Origin: Terrabacter sp040702505
GTDB lineage: Bacteria > Actinomycetota > Actinomycetes > Actinomycetales > Dermatophilaceae
NCBI RefSeq assembly: GCF_040702505.1
Contig: NZ_JBFBLC010000002.1
Coordinates: 372,001-436,000, forward strand
DNA length: 64,000 nt
Reading direction: 5' to 3'
Position numbers and translations under genes: made by a program. The notes beneath the pieces are model-generated. The model ran no database searches and had not been told where the DNA came from. It saw only the letters and a list, made by a program, of their open reading frames with translations. The stretch's first letter is position 1. Each line of letters starts with the position of its first letter. Positions 39,293 to 50,253 of this stretch are shown here, one piece after another.

Positions 39293-41302
39293 GTGCCCGG
39301 TACCGGTTCGCTGTTCAAGCGCCTCCTCGTCGGTCGCGCGATGCGGAGCGACAAGCTGGGGGAGACCCTCCTGCCCAAGCGACTCGCGCTGCCGATCTTC
39401 GCCAGCGACGCCCTGTCGTCCGTGGCGTACGCGCCCGACGAGATCCTGCTCATGCTCGGTCTCGCCGGTGGCGCCTTCGTCACGACGCACAGCTGGCAGA
39501 TCACCGTCGCCGTCGTCCTCGTCATGGTCGTGGTCGTCGCCTCCTACCGGCAGAACGTCCACGCCTACCCCTCGGGCGGCGGCGACTACGAGGTGGCCAC
39601 GGAGAACCTCGGACCGAAGGCGGGACTGACCGTCGCGAGCGCCCTGCTCGTCGACTACGTCCTCACCGTGGCCGTGTCGATCTCCTCCGGCGTGCAGAAC
39701 GCTGCCACCGTCCTGGGTTTCGTCCGCGGCCACGAGGTCATCGTGGCCGTGGCGCTCATCGTGTTCCTCACGGCGATGAACCTGCGCGGCGTGCGCGAGT
39801 CGGGCAAGGCGTTCGCCGTCCCGGTCTACGCGTTCATGCTGGCCATCATCGGCATGGGCATCTACGGCTTCATCCAGCACTTCACGGGATCGTTGACCCC
39901 CGCCGAGAGCGCCCCGCTCACCCTCGTGCCGCAGGAGGGGCAGGGCGTGACCGGGATCGCCGCGGCGTTCCTGCTGCTGCGCGCCTTCTCGTCGGGCTGC
40001 GCGGCACTGACCGGGGTCGAGGCCATCTCCAACGGGGTGCCCGCCTTCAAGAAGCCCAAGAGTGACAACGCGGCGGCCACGCTGCTGCTCATGGGCACCA
40101 TCTCGGTCTGCATGCTCGGGTCGATCATCGCCCTCAGCCAGTGGACCGGCATCAAGATCGCGAACGACCCTGCCACGCAGCTGCTGCGCAACGGGCAGCC
40201 TGTCGGCGACGGCTACGTGCAGCAGACGGCCATCGGCCAGCTCTCGACCGCCGTGTTCGCCCACTTCCCGGCCGGCATCGTCTTCGTCTCGATCGTCACC
40301 GGCCTGATCCTCGTCCTCGCCGCCAACACCGCCTTCAACGGGTTCCCGGTGCTCGGCTCGATCCTCGCTCGCGACGGCTACCTTCCGCGACAGCTGCACA
40401 CGCGCGGCGACCGGCTCGCCTTCAGCAACGGCATCCTCATCCTGTCCGGCGCCGCGATCGTCCTCGTCATCGTCTTCAAGGCCGAGGTCACGGCGCTGAT
40501 CCAGCTCTACATCGTCGGGGTGTTCGTCTCGTTCACGACCTCGCAGATCGGGATGGTGCGGCACTGGACCCGCCACCTGCGGCTCGAGCGTGACAGCAAG
40601 GAGCGGGCCCGCATGCAGCGCTCCCGCATCATCAACGGCGTCGGTGCAGCGATGTCGGCGATCGTCCTGATCGTCGTGCTGCTGACCAAGTTCCAGGCCG
40701 GCGCCAAGTACGCCATCCTCGCGATGATCGTGCTCTTCGTGCTGATGCTCGGCATCAAGAAGCACTACGCCCGCGTCCGCGACGAGCTCGAGATCGACTG
40801 GAGCATCGAGCGGCCGATGCTGCCGAGCCACGTGCACGCGATCGTCTGCATCTCCAAGGTGCACAAGCCGACGATGCGAGCCCTCGCCTACGCGCGGGCG
40901 AGCCGGCCGTCGTACCTCGAGGCGGTCACCGTCGACGTCGACCCGGACGAGACGCAGGCGCTGCTCGACGAGTGGGACAAGCGCGACATCCCCGTGCCGC
41001 TCAAGGTCCTCGCGTCGCCCTACCGCCAGATCACCAAGCCGATCCTCGACTACGTCCGCTCCATCCGCAGCGGCAACCCGCGCGACATCGTGACGGTCTA
41101 CCTGCCCGAGTACGTCCTCGGGAAGTGGTGGGAGCAGGTGCTGCACAACCAGAGCGCCCTGCGCCTGAAGGCCCGGCTGCTCTTCACCCCCGGCGTCATG
41201 GTCGTCAGCGTGCCCTGGCAGCTGCAGTCCTCCGAAGGTGCCGAGCGCGGCTGGATCGACGAGCCGCCGATCAGCGGCTCGGTGCGCGGGGGAGCGCTGT
41301 GA
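39293..41302 (+). CDS. APC superfamily permease
   Basis: A 669-residue transporter with about 12 membrane helices and a C-terminal cytosolic domain of about 190 residues. KRLALPIFASDALSSVAYAP (30-49) is the helix-1 break region and AYPSGGGDYEVATENLGP marks helix 3 of the amino acid-polyamine-organocation fold. The tail VHAIVCISKVHKPTMRALAY resembles the C-terminal domain of KimA/KdpK-like K+ permeases. The adjacent divergent TrkA pair supports a role in K+ or osmotic transport, though amino acid transport remains possible. GTG at 39293. Confidence 0.88.
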   Translation: MPGTGSLFKRLLVGRAMRSDKLGETLLPKRLALPIFASDALSSVAYAPDEILLMLGLAGGAFVTTHSWQITVAVVLVMVVVVASYRQNVHAYPSGGGDYEVATENLGPKAGLTVASALLVDYVLTVAVSISSGVQNAATVLGFVRGHEVIVAVALIVFLTAMNLRGVRESGKAFAVPVYAFMLAIIGMGIYGFIQHFTGSLTPAESAPLTLVPQEGQGVTGIAAAFLLLRAFSSGCAALTGVEAISNGVPAFKKPKSDNAAATLLLMGTISVCMLGSIIALSQWTGIKIANDPATQLLRNGQPVGDGYVQQTAIGQLSTAVFAHFPAGIVFVSIVTGLILVLAANTAFNGFPVLGSILARDGYLPRQLHTRGDRLAFSNGILILSGAAIVLVIVFKAEVTALIQLYIVGVFVSFTTSQIGMVRHWTRHLRLERDSKERARMQRSRIINGVGAAMSAIVLIVVLLTKFQAGAKYAILAMIVLFVLMLGIKKHYARVRDELEIDWSIERPMLPSHVHAIVCISKVHKPTMRALAYARASRPSYLEAVTVDVDPDETQALLDEWDKRDIPVPLKVLASPYRQITKPILDYVRSIRSGNPRDIVTVYLPEYVLGKWWEQVLHNQSALRLKARLLFTPGVMVVSVPWQLQSSEGAERGWIDEPPISGSVRGGAL

Positions 41303-42561
41303 GCGGTCGCCGTACGCGTGAGCGGGCCGAACGCGGGCCCTCGCTGGTCGGGGAGCGCTGGACGCTCGACGTCGGCCCCGTGGCCCACGGTGGCCACTGC
41401 GTGGCCCGTCACGAGGGGCAGGTCGTCTTCGTGCGCCACACCCTTCCCGGTGAGCGCGTCGTGGCCCTCGTCACCGAGGGAAGGGTCGGCGACAGCTTCG
41501 TGCGCGCCGACGCCGTCGAAGTCCTCAAGGCCGCTGCAGGACGCGTCGAGGCGCCGTGCCCGTATGCCGGACCGGGCCTGTGCGGCGGCTGCGACTTCCA
41601 GCACGCCTCCCTCGACACCCAGCGGGCGCTGAAGGCCGCCGTCGTCCGCGAGCAGTTCGCCCGCGTCGCAGGGCTCGACGTCGACGTGGTCGTGCGCGCG
41701 GTGCCGGGCGACGAGGAGGGGCTGCGCTGGCGCACCCGCGTCGAGTTCGCCGTTGACCCGGCCGGCCGCGCCGGCCTGCGGCGGCACCGCTCCCGCGACG
41801 TGCTGCCGGTCGACACCTGCCTGATCGCGACCGAGGGTGTCCTCGACTCCGGCGTGCTCGACACCGAGTGGCCCGACGTGGAGGCGGTGGACGTCATCGA
41901 CGCCGCCCACCCCGACGAGCCGGTGCTCGTGCCGCTGCCCGCCCCCGAGGGGTCCGACGGCAGCGGCGGCCTGGTCGGCGAGCTCGTGCGGTCCGGTGAC
42001 TGGCAGGGCGAGTACGTCGTCGCCGCACGCGGCTTCTGGCAGGTGCACCCGGGCGCCGCCTCGACGTTCCTCTCCCGGGTGGAGGCGCTGCTGGGCGCCG
42101 CGCCCGGCGACAAGGTCGTGGACCTGTATGCCGGCTCCGGCCTGTTCACGATGCGGCTCGGCGAGCTCGTGGCGCCCGACGGCTTCGTCCTCGGCGTGGA
42201 GGGGGACCGCGGCGCGGTCGAGAACGGCGGCCGCAACACCGAGCACCTCGACAACGTCGAGTGGCGCGCCAACCGGGTGGACCGCGAGCTGCGCTCGCTC
42301 GTCGGACAGGGCGTGACCGCCGACCTTGCCGTCCTCGACCCGCCTCGCACCGGAGCGGGCAAGGACGTCATGGCGCAGCTCGCCTCGATGGGGCCGCGCC
42401 GGGTGGTCTACGTCGCGTGCGACCCCTCCGCCCTGGCTCGCGACGTCAAGGCGGCGGGGGAGCACGGCTACTCGCTCGTGTCGCTCGAGGCGTGGGATGC
42501 TTTCCCGATGACCCACCACGTCGAGTGCATCGCGGTGCTCGAGCCGACCGACCGGGACTGA
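41299..42561 (+). CDS. TrmA/RlmD-type 23S rRNA or tRNA (uracil-5-)-methyltransferase
   Basis: A 420-residue SAM-dependent RNA m5U methyltransferase. Residues 10-75 form a TRAM RNA-binding domain. CPYAGPGLCGGCDFQH (about 92-107) holds the three Cys of a [4Fe-4S] cluster; VVDLYAGSGLFTMRLGE is the SAM site; LDPPRTGAGKDVM and VYVACDPSALARD carry the catalytic Cys region. It starts at GTG overlapping the permease stop in a GTGA. Position and target (tRNA U54 or 23S U747/U1939) cannot be told from the sequence. Confidence 0.92.
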   Translation: MSGRRTRERAERGPSLVGERWTLDVGPVAHGGHCVARHEGQVVFVRHTLPGERVVALVTEGRVGDSFVRADAVEVLKAAAGRVEAPCPYAGPGLCGGCDFQHASLDTQRALKAAVVREQFARVAGLDVDVVVRAVPGDEEGLRWRTRVEFAVDPAGRAGLRRHRSRDVLPVDTCLIATEGVLDSGVLDTEWPDVEAVDVIDAAHPDEPVLVPLPAPEGSDGSGGLVGELVRSGDWQGEYVVAARGFWQVHPGAASTFLSRVEALLGAAPGDKVVDLYAGSGLFTMRLGELVAPDGFVLGVEGDRGAVENGGRNTEHLDNVEWRANRVDRELRSLVGQGVTADLAVLDPPRTGAGKDVMAQLASMGPRRVVYVACDPSALARDVKAAGEHGYSLVSLEAWDAFPMTHHVECIAVLEPTDRD

Positions 42562-42564
42562 CCG

Positions 42565-42584
42565 CCCGCCCGGGTTCGGGCGGG
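42565..42584 (+). terminator. short GC hairpin after the RNA methyltransferase gene
   Basis: CCCGCCCG, loop GGTT, CGGGCGGG: a perfect 8-bp stem 4 bp after the stop codon, without a T-run. Confidence 0.65.
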
Positions 42585-42625
42585 TCCATGGGGCGGTGCC
42601 GGGCACGCATACGGCACGGGGGACG

Positions 42626-43069
42626 ATGGAGCTCATGTCGTTCAGCTATCCCGTGGCCGTCAAGTTCTCCGAGATCGACCTGGCGGGTGTCGTCTTCAAC
42701 TCGCACTACCTCACCTGGTGCGAGGACGCGAAGATGGCCTTCCTCGACGACGTCGGCTACGGGCCCTACTGGTTCAGCGAGCACGGCCGCCTCGCGCTGG
42801 TGCGGCACGCGGAGATCGACTGGACGGCGAGCCTCAAGCCTCTGGATCACGCCGACATCAAGGTGGTCGTCGACCGCGTCGGCACCTCGTCGTTCACTCT
42901 GCGCCACGAGATCTGGCGCAGGGGAGAGGTGCCCCTTCTCACGGCGACGTGCGTCATCACCTACGTCTGGTTCGACAGCGGTGCCGGCGCCAAGGCGGAC
43001 CTCGACCCGGGCTTCCGCGAGGCGCTCGAGTCCTCTGGCGTCGACCAGGCGGTCAGTCCCTCGCCCTGA
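42626..43069 (+). CDS. acyl-CoA thioesterase (4HBT hot-dog fold)
   Basis: A 147-residue hot-dog-fold thioesterase. FSEIDLAGVVFNSHYLTWCE contains the catalytic Asp and the H-x-Y pattern of the YbgC/4HBT class; EIDWTASLKPLDHADIKVVV and a final VITYVWFD strand complete the fold. The start may be ATG 42626 or ATG 42635 (MSFSYPVAVKF); GGGGGAC sits close to the first. Substrate unknown. It stands alone, separated from the aconitase gene by the regulated promoter. Confidence 0.83.
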   Translation: MELMSFSYPVAVKFSEIDLAGVVFNSHYLTWCEDAKMAFLDDVGYGPYWFSEHGRLALVRHAEIDWTASLKPLDHADIKVVVDRVGTSSFTLRHEIWRRGEVPLLTATCVITYVWFDSGAGAKADLDPGFREALESSGVDQAVSPSP

Positions 43070-43133
43070 GGGCGGGCGAGACGGGGCGCGACAGGGGTGC
43101 GGGAGCGGTGAAGGATTGGCGGGTAGGGGTGCA

Positions 43134-43162
43134 CTGACAAGAACCGGCCCGTGTGGTTAGAT
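43134..43162 (+). promoter_or_regulatory. candidate acnA promoter
   Basis: CTGACA (43134-43139) as -35 and TTAGAT (43157-43162) as -10 are 17 bp apart, the ideal spacing for a vegetative sigma factor. The predicted start falls about 43169, inside the palindrome that follows. Confidence 0.5.
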
Positions 43163-43179
43163 ATCTTGACGTCAAGATA
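43162..43179 (+). promoter_or_regulatory. perfect 18-bp palindromic operator upstream of acnA
   Basis: TATCTTGACGTCAAGATA is a perfect inverted repeat, strikingly AT-rich for this genome. It overlaps the -10 edge and predicted transcription start, where a dimeric repressor of TetR, MarR or related type would block transcription. The cognate regulator is not encoded in the window. Confidence 0.8.
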
Positions 43180-43221
43180 AATGACGCAGCGTGACACCAG
43201 AGTCGCTGGAAGGAGCCCGTC

Positions 43222-46005
<2,784 letters not shown>

Positions 46006-46025
46006 CCGGAGCCGCACGCCACGAC

Positions 46026-46062
46026 GGGCCCCGTATGCCACATCGCGCGGTGTGCGGGGCCC
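46026..46062 (+). terminator. hairpin downstream of acnA
   Basis: GGGCCCCG (46026-46033) pairs with CGGGGCCC (46055-46062); CACA and TGTG inside can extend the stem. It begins 21 bp after the acnA stop and is followed by a short T-run, ACTCGTTT. Confidence 0.7.
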
Positions 46063-46121
46063 ACTCGTTTCGCCCGGGACCCCGCCCGACGGCATACGTC
46101 GGCAGGTGGCATGCTGCTCGC

Positions 46122-47273
46122 GTGAGTGAGCGACACGCGTCCTTGAGCCTGTGGGAGAACGCTTTCGACTGGACCGGGGTGCCCGACGTCAGCTACGCCG
46201 ACCCCCACGTCGATGGCGCTCCGGAGGTGACCTACCGCGCGCGCTCGTGGGAGTCGCCCGTGGTCGAGCTCGACTGGGGCGCAACCGAGCTCATTCCCTC
46301 GTGGAACGCGCTGACCCCGCCCGGGACGTGGTTGACGGTCGAGGGACGCGTCGCCGGTGAGCGCGGCTGGTCACCGTGGTTCACCTTCGCGCGCTGGGCC
46401 GAGGACGACGTCGCGGGGGAGTCCCCGGTCGTCCGTTCGTCGGTGCCTGGCCAGGCGTTCGAGGTGGGGCGCGTCGCGTCCGACACCTGGCTCGCCGCGG
46501 CTGGGCACGAGTTCGACCGGTGGCAGCTGCGCGTGACCGCCCTGACGGGAGCGGGCGACGAGCGGCCTTGGCCCGAGGTCTCGCTCGTGTCGGCGGTAGC
46601 CAGCCGCATGCGCATCGAGCCCGGCGAGCCGACCAGCAGCCCGGGTGTCGGACGTGGACACGAGGTGGCGGTGCCGGCCTACTCACAGCGCCTGCACGTC
46701 GACTCCTTCCCGCACTGGGACAGCGGCGGTCAGTCGTGGTGCTCGCCGACGTCGACCACGATGGTCCTGGCCCACTGGGGGCTGGCCCCGGCGGCCACGG
46801 AGTCGGCGTGGGTCGGGCACGACACCGACCCACAGGTCGTCCACGGCGTGCGCCGGGTCTTCGACCGTGCGTACGGGGGTGCCGGCAACTGGTCGTTCAA
46901 CACGGCCTACGCCGGCGCGCGCGGGCTGCGTGCCTACGTCACCCGGCTCCGGGACCTCACCGAGGCCGAGGCCTTCGTCGCGGCGGGCGTGCCGCTCGTG
47001 GTGTCCGTGACGTTCGACGAGGACGAGCTCGACGGCGCCGGCTACTCCACGAAGGGGCACCTGCTCACGGTGGTCGGGTTCACTGCCGAGGGAGACGTCG
47101 TCTCCAACGACCCGAACTCGCACCGGCTGGCGAGCAACGACGAGGTGCGCACCGTCTACCGCCGGGACCAGTTCGAGAAGGTGTGGCTCGGCACCGACGG
47201 CGGCCTGGCGTACGTCATGCACCCGCGCGAGGTGGTCCTCCCGCAGCCTCCGGCGGAGGCCAACTGGGCGTGA
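46122..47273 (+). CDS. C39-like cysteine peptidase family protein (no signal peptide)
   Basis: A 383-residue protein. The first 180 residues are a beta-rich domain (VELDWGATELIPSWNALTPP, WSPWFTFARWAEDD). The C-terminal peptidase_C39_2 domain has QSWCSPTSTTMVLAHWG with the presumed catalytic Cys (about 207), GHLLTVVGF with His and SNDPNSHRL. GTG at 46122 is preceded by no export signal, so it is predicted cytoplasmic, in contrast with its Tat-signal paralogue directly downstream. Substrate unknown; the family also includes non-proteolytic members. Confidence 0.83.
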   Translation: MSERHASLSLWENAFDWTGVPDVSYADPHVDGAPEVTYRARSWESPVVELDWGATELIPSWNALTPPGTWLTVEGRVAGERGWSPWFTFARWAEDDVAGESPVVRSSVPGQAFEVGRVASDTWLAAAGHEFDRWQLRVTALTGAGDERPWPEVSLVSAVASRMRIEPGEPTSSPGVGRGHEVAVPAYSQRLHVDSFPHWDSGGQSWCSPTSTTMVLAHWGLAPAATESAWVGHDTDPQVVHGVRRVFDRAYGGAGNWSFNTAYAGARGLRAYVTRLRDLTEAEAFVAAGVPLVVSVTFDEDELDGAGYSTKGHLLTVVGFTAEGDVVSNDPNSHRLASNDEVRTVYRRDQFEKVWLGTDGGLAYVMHPREVVLPQPPAEANWA

Positions 47274-47412
47274 TCGCGGCACGCACGGTCAAGGGCGCGT
47301 AAATTTCCTGCGCCAGAGGCCCGCATCGCGAGAATTTTGCACGTCAACCGCCCCACGGTGAGGCGCCGCGGTGTTGACTGACCGCGCCCAGCCCCGTCCG
47401 GAAGGTGTGCCC

Positions 47413-48744
47413 ATGTCGCTCCAGTCCTCCTCCGCCGGCTCCCCGAGCCGACGCGTCGTCCTCGGCTCCGCCGCCGGAGCCACCCTGCTCGGCATCGCCG
47501 GCGCCCGAGCAGCGGGCGCTGCGCCCGCCGTCGCGGCGCCGTCCGCAGCCCCCGTGTCCTCGCCGCACTACGACACCGGCGACCGCCACATCTCCTACCG
47601 CGAGTGGAGCGGCCGCGAGCTGCACGTCGGCCGCTTCACCAGCACGCGCGACTACGTCGACCCCTTCGACCCGACCGCGACCTCCCGGTCCTACGACGTC
47701 GCGACCTGGGTCTCTCCCGTCGTGCGCCCCGGCTTCGGCCTGACCGAGCTCGTCTCGTCGTGGAACGCCGACACCCCGGGCAGGTCCTGGGTCGAGGTGT
47801 CGGTCCGCGGGTGGAGCCAGGGAGCCGCCACCAAGGAGTACGTCCTGGGCCGCTGGTGCCGCTACGACCCCGACCAGGGCGGCGGCATCCACCGCACGTC
47901 CGTCAACGGCCAGGGCGACACGGTGGCCACCGTCTACACCGACACGCTCGCCACCCGCTCGGGGCACACCCTCGACGCGTGGCAGCTCGTCGTCCGCCTG
48001 ATGCGGCCCGCCGGCACCCACGACACCCCGCGGCTGCGCTCGGTCGGCGCGATGGCCTCGGACCTGCCGGACGACCCGCGCGTGCCCCGCAGCCCCAACG
48101 GTCGCGCCCGCGGCCGGGTCCTCGACGTGCCGACCTTCTCGCAGGAGAAGCACATCGGCCACTTCCCGCAGTGGGACAACGGGGGAGAGGCCTGGTGCTC
48201 GCCGACCTCGACCGCGATGGTCCTCGCGTACTGGGGCGCCGGCCCCCGCCGTGACGAGACGGCCTGGGTGACGCAGGCCATCCCCGACGAGACGGACCCG
48301 CAGGTCGACTTCGCCGCGCGCAACGTCTACGACTACACCTACGACGGCGCGGGCAACTGGCCCTTCAACCCCGCCTACGCCGCGACACGACCGGGGATGC
48401 GCGGGTTCGTCACGCGCCTGCGGTCCCTCACCGAGGCGGAGGAGTTCATCGCTGCCGGCATCCCGCTCGTCACCTCGGTCTCGTTCAAGAAGGGCGAGCT
48501 CGACGGCGCCGGCTACGGCACGAACGGTCACCTCATGGTCATCGTCGGCTTCACCCGCGAGGGGAACGTCGTCTGCAACGACCCCGCCTCGCACCTGCTC
48601 CGCGACAACGCCCAGGTGCGCGTGGTCTACGACCGGGAGCAGTTCGAGAACGTGTGGGTGCCGCACAGCGGCGGCATCGTCTACGTGATCCACCCCGAGC
48701 GTCACCGGCTGCCCCGGCCGCCGCGCACCGAGCCGAACTGGTGA
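47413..48744 (+). CDS. C39-like cysteine peptidase family protein with Tat signal
   Basis: A 443-residue paralogue of the preceding protein. The N-terminus SPSRRVVLGSAAGATLLGIA followed by an Ala-rich region and AVAAPSAAP is a twin-arginine export signal. The middle is the same beta-rich domain (LTELVSSWNADTPGRSWVEV) and the C-terminal domain has EAWCSPTSTAMVLAYWG, GHLMVIVGF and CNDPASH. It probably acts outside the membrane, perhaps on cell wall peptides (inference). GGAAGG lies before the ATG at 47413; GTG 47407 is an alternative start. An AT-rich stretch (47301-47340) may hold its own promoter. Confidence 0.87.
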   Translation: MSLQSSSAGSPSRRVVLGSAAGATLLGIAGARAAGAAPAVAAPSAAPVSSPHYDTGDRHISYREWSGRELHVGRFTSTRDYVDPFDPTATSRSYDVATWVSPVVRPGFGLTELVSSWNADTPGRSWVEVSVRGWSQGAATKEYVLGRWCRYDPDQGGGIHRTSVNGQGDTVATVYTDTLATRSGHTLDAWQLVVRLMRPAGTHDTPRLRSVGAMASDLPDDPRVPRSPNGRARGRVLDVPTFSQEKHIGHFPQWDNGGEAWCSPTSTAMVLAYWGAGPRRDETAWVTQAIPDETDPQVDFAARNVYDYTYDGAGNWPFNPAYAATRPGMRGFVTRLRSLTEAEEFIAAGIPLVTSVSFKKGELDGAGYGTNGHLMVIVGFTREGNVVCNDPASHLLRDNAQVRVVYDREQFENVWVPHSGGIVYVIHPERHRLPRPPRTEPNW

Positions 48745-48751
48745 CCCTGTA

Positions 48752-48911
48752 GCAAAGTGCCCACTCGACTGTCGGAAAGTGCCCACTCGACGTGTTCACG
48801 TCGAGTGGGCACTTTGCGACACCCCCCCACGTCGAGCGGGCACTTTGCGACGCCCCAAACGTCGAGTGGGCAGTTTGCGACGCCGGCCACGTCGAGTGGG
48901 CACTTTGCGAC
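48752..48911. repeat. cluster of six 18-24-bp repeats, two inverted and four direct
   Basis: The unit CACGTCGAGTGGGCACTTTG occurs four times on the plus strand (48797, 48828, 48855-48858 and 48888) with GCGAC after it, and twice inverted (48752-48769, 48774-48793). Spacers of 4-10 bp are short and uneven. It lies between convergent genes, just after the Tat-peptidase stop. No cas genes are near. Confidence 0.9.
48776..48815 (+). terminator. perfect 18-bp hairpin within the repeat cluster
   Basis: AAAGTGCCCACTCGACGT (48776-48793), loop GTTC, and its exact complement (48798-48815) form a long stem between convergent genes. It could end both transcripts. The pair is made by one inverted and one direct repeat unit. 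Confidence 0.6.
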
Positions 48912-48913
48912 GC

Positions 48914-49681
48914 TCAGCGGCCGAGTCCGCTCCGCGGGTCGCGGTCGGTGACGCAGTAGAGCAGGCCCGCGGGGTCGCGCAGCGTCGTCCAGCCGCCGCC
49001 GTGGTCGGCCACAACCGTCGCGCCGAGACCGACGTGCCGGTGCACCTCCGTCGGGCGGTCGTCGCAGGCGAGGTCGACGTGCCCCGTGACCGGCCCCGAT
49101 GCGGCGTCCAGCCGCTGCAGCAGCAGCCGGAGCGGTATGCCGTCGGGCCGCACGAGGTGGCGCAGCTCGGGCCGGCTGACCGACCGGCGCACCGGCCAGC
49201 CCGTCAGCGCGGACCAGAAGCCGCACTCGCCGTCGTAGTCGCCGGCCGGGATGTCGAGCGCCACCTGGTCGACGATGCTCTCGTGCTGCTGGGGCCACCG
49301 CGTCGGCAGCGGGCGCTCGAGAAGCTGCTCGTGGACGAAGCAGAACGTGAAGCCGCCGGGGGAGCGCAGCACGACGTAGCCGTGCTCGGAGCGGTCCACC
49401 ACCTGCGCCCCCAGGCCCTCCGCCCGCGCCGCGGACTCCGGGGCCGACGCGACGTGCAGGTCCAGGTGGACCCCCGGGTCGGTCGGGCCCTCACCGCACC
49501 CGGTGCGCTGGATCTTCAGGAACGGGTCCCCGACGGGCGGCAGGAGCGTCGTGAACTCCGCCTCGTCCCCCCGGGGCGGCGACACGGCATACCCGGTGAC
49601 CGCGGCCCAGAAGCGGGTGCCCACCGCGTGGACGTCGGGCGGTAGGTCGAGGAAGGCCGTGAGCCAGCTGACCCTCGTCAT
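48914..49681 (-). CDS. VOC (glyoxalase-fold) family protein, two domains
   Basis: A 255-residue protein made of two similar vicinal-oxygen-chelate units. The first (VSWLTAFLDLPPDVHAVGTR, then PGVHLDLHVASAP and YVVLRSPGGFTFCFV) and second (VDQVALDIPAGDYDGECGFW, GPVTGHVDLACDDR, TTLRDPAGLLYCV) each have the beta-alpha-beta-beta-beta pattern with potential metal His. ATG at 49681 was chosen, since residues upstream overlap the divergent gene. Substrate unknown. Its 3' end touches the repeat cluster. Confidence 0.83.
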   Translation of the reverse strand: MTRVSWLTAFLDLPPDVHAVGTRFWAAVTGYAVSPPRGDEAEFTTLLPPVGDPFLKIQRTGCGEGPTDPGVHLDLHVASAPESAARAEGLGAQVVDRSEHGYVVLRSPGGFTFCFVHEQLLERPLPTRWPQQHESIVDQVALDIPAGDYDGECGFWSALTGWPVRRSVSRPELRHLVRPDGIPLRLLLQRLDAASGPVTGHVDLACDDRPTEVHRHVGLGATVVADHGGGWTTLRDPAGLLYCVTDRDPRSGLGR

Positions 49682-49712
49682 GCTCCGAGCGTAGGCGAGG
49701 CAGACTGTTCGC

Positions 49713-50105
49713 ATGCCGACTCCGCCGCGCTCCGCGCCCACCGGGCACACGCCGCCCGGCTGGCCTCCGGGCGTGCCACCGGCCCATACCCCGGGCTGGG
49801 AGGAACGGGCCGTCCTCTGGCTGCTCGACCAGTGCCCCCCGGACTACCGGGCGTATGCCGGGTGGCGGCGTCACCCGATCGCGCTCGCCTGGCTGGCCGG
49901 CCGGCACATCGACGGGCAGGTGGTCGCGATGCGCGAGGCGTGGCGCGAGGCGCGGGTGGCGATCGGGCCGCACGTGCCCGCGGAGGCGCTGACCGAGATC
50001 CTCGGCCACATCGAGGCAGAGGGCATCCGCCTGCTTGCGGCGTCGCGGTCGGCGCGCCTGCTCCACGAGGCGCTGCAGGGGAAGGTCTTCGCGCCGCGCC
50101 TGTGA
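49713..50105 (+). CDS. conserved hypothetical protein
   Basis: A 130-residue, mainly helical cytoplasmic protein with a Pro-rich first 25 residues, then AVLWLLDQCPPDYRAYAGWR, HPIALAWLAGRHIDGQVVAM and a C-terminal helix AEGIRLLAASRSARLLHEAL. The pattern recurs in actinobacterial hypothetical proteins next to dxs but no function is known. It diverges from the VOC gene with 31 bp between starts. Confidence 0.72.
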   Translation: MPTPPRSAPTGHTPPGWPPGVPPAHTPGWEERAVLWLLDQCPPDYRAYAGWRRHPIALAWLAGRHIDGQVVAMREAWREARVAIGPHVPAEALTEILGHIEAEGIRLLAASRSARLLHEALQGKVFAPRL

Positions 50106-50253
50106 CGGATGTGAAAGGTGGGTGAGGCGCTCGTCACGGGCTCGTGCGCAGGGTTCGGCCCGCGCAAGGCCCGCGCCGTAGACTCGGGCGCGACCCACCG
50201 GTGACCGACGGGGGTCGACGCTCGATCGACAAGGACCGGAAGGACGGCGCCGC

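Noticed and set aside
48752..48911. CRISPR array
   Set aside because: Spacers of 4-10 bp, inverted copies and no cas genes.
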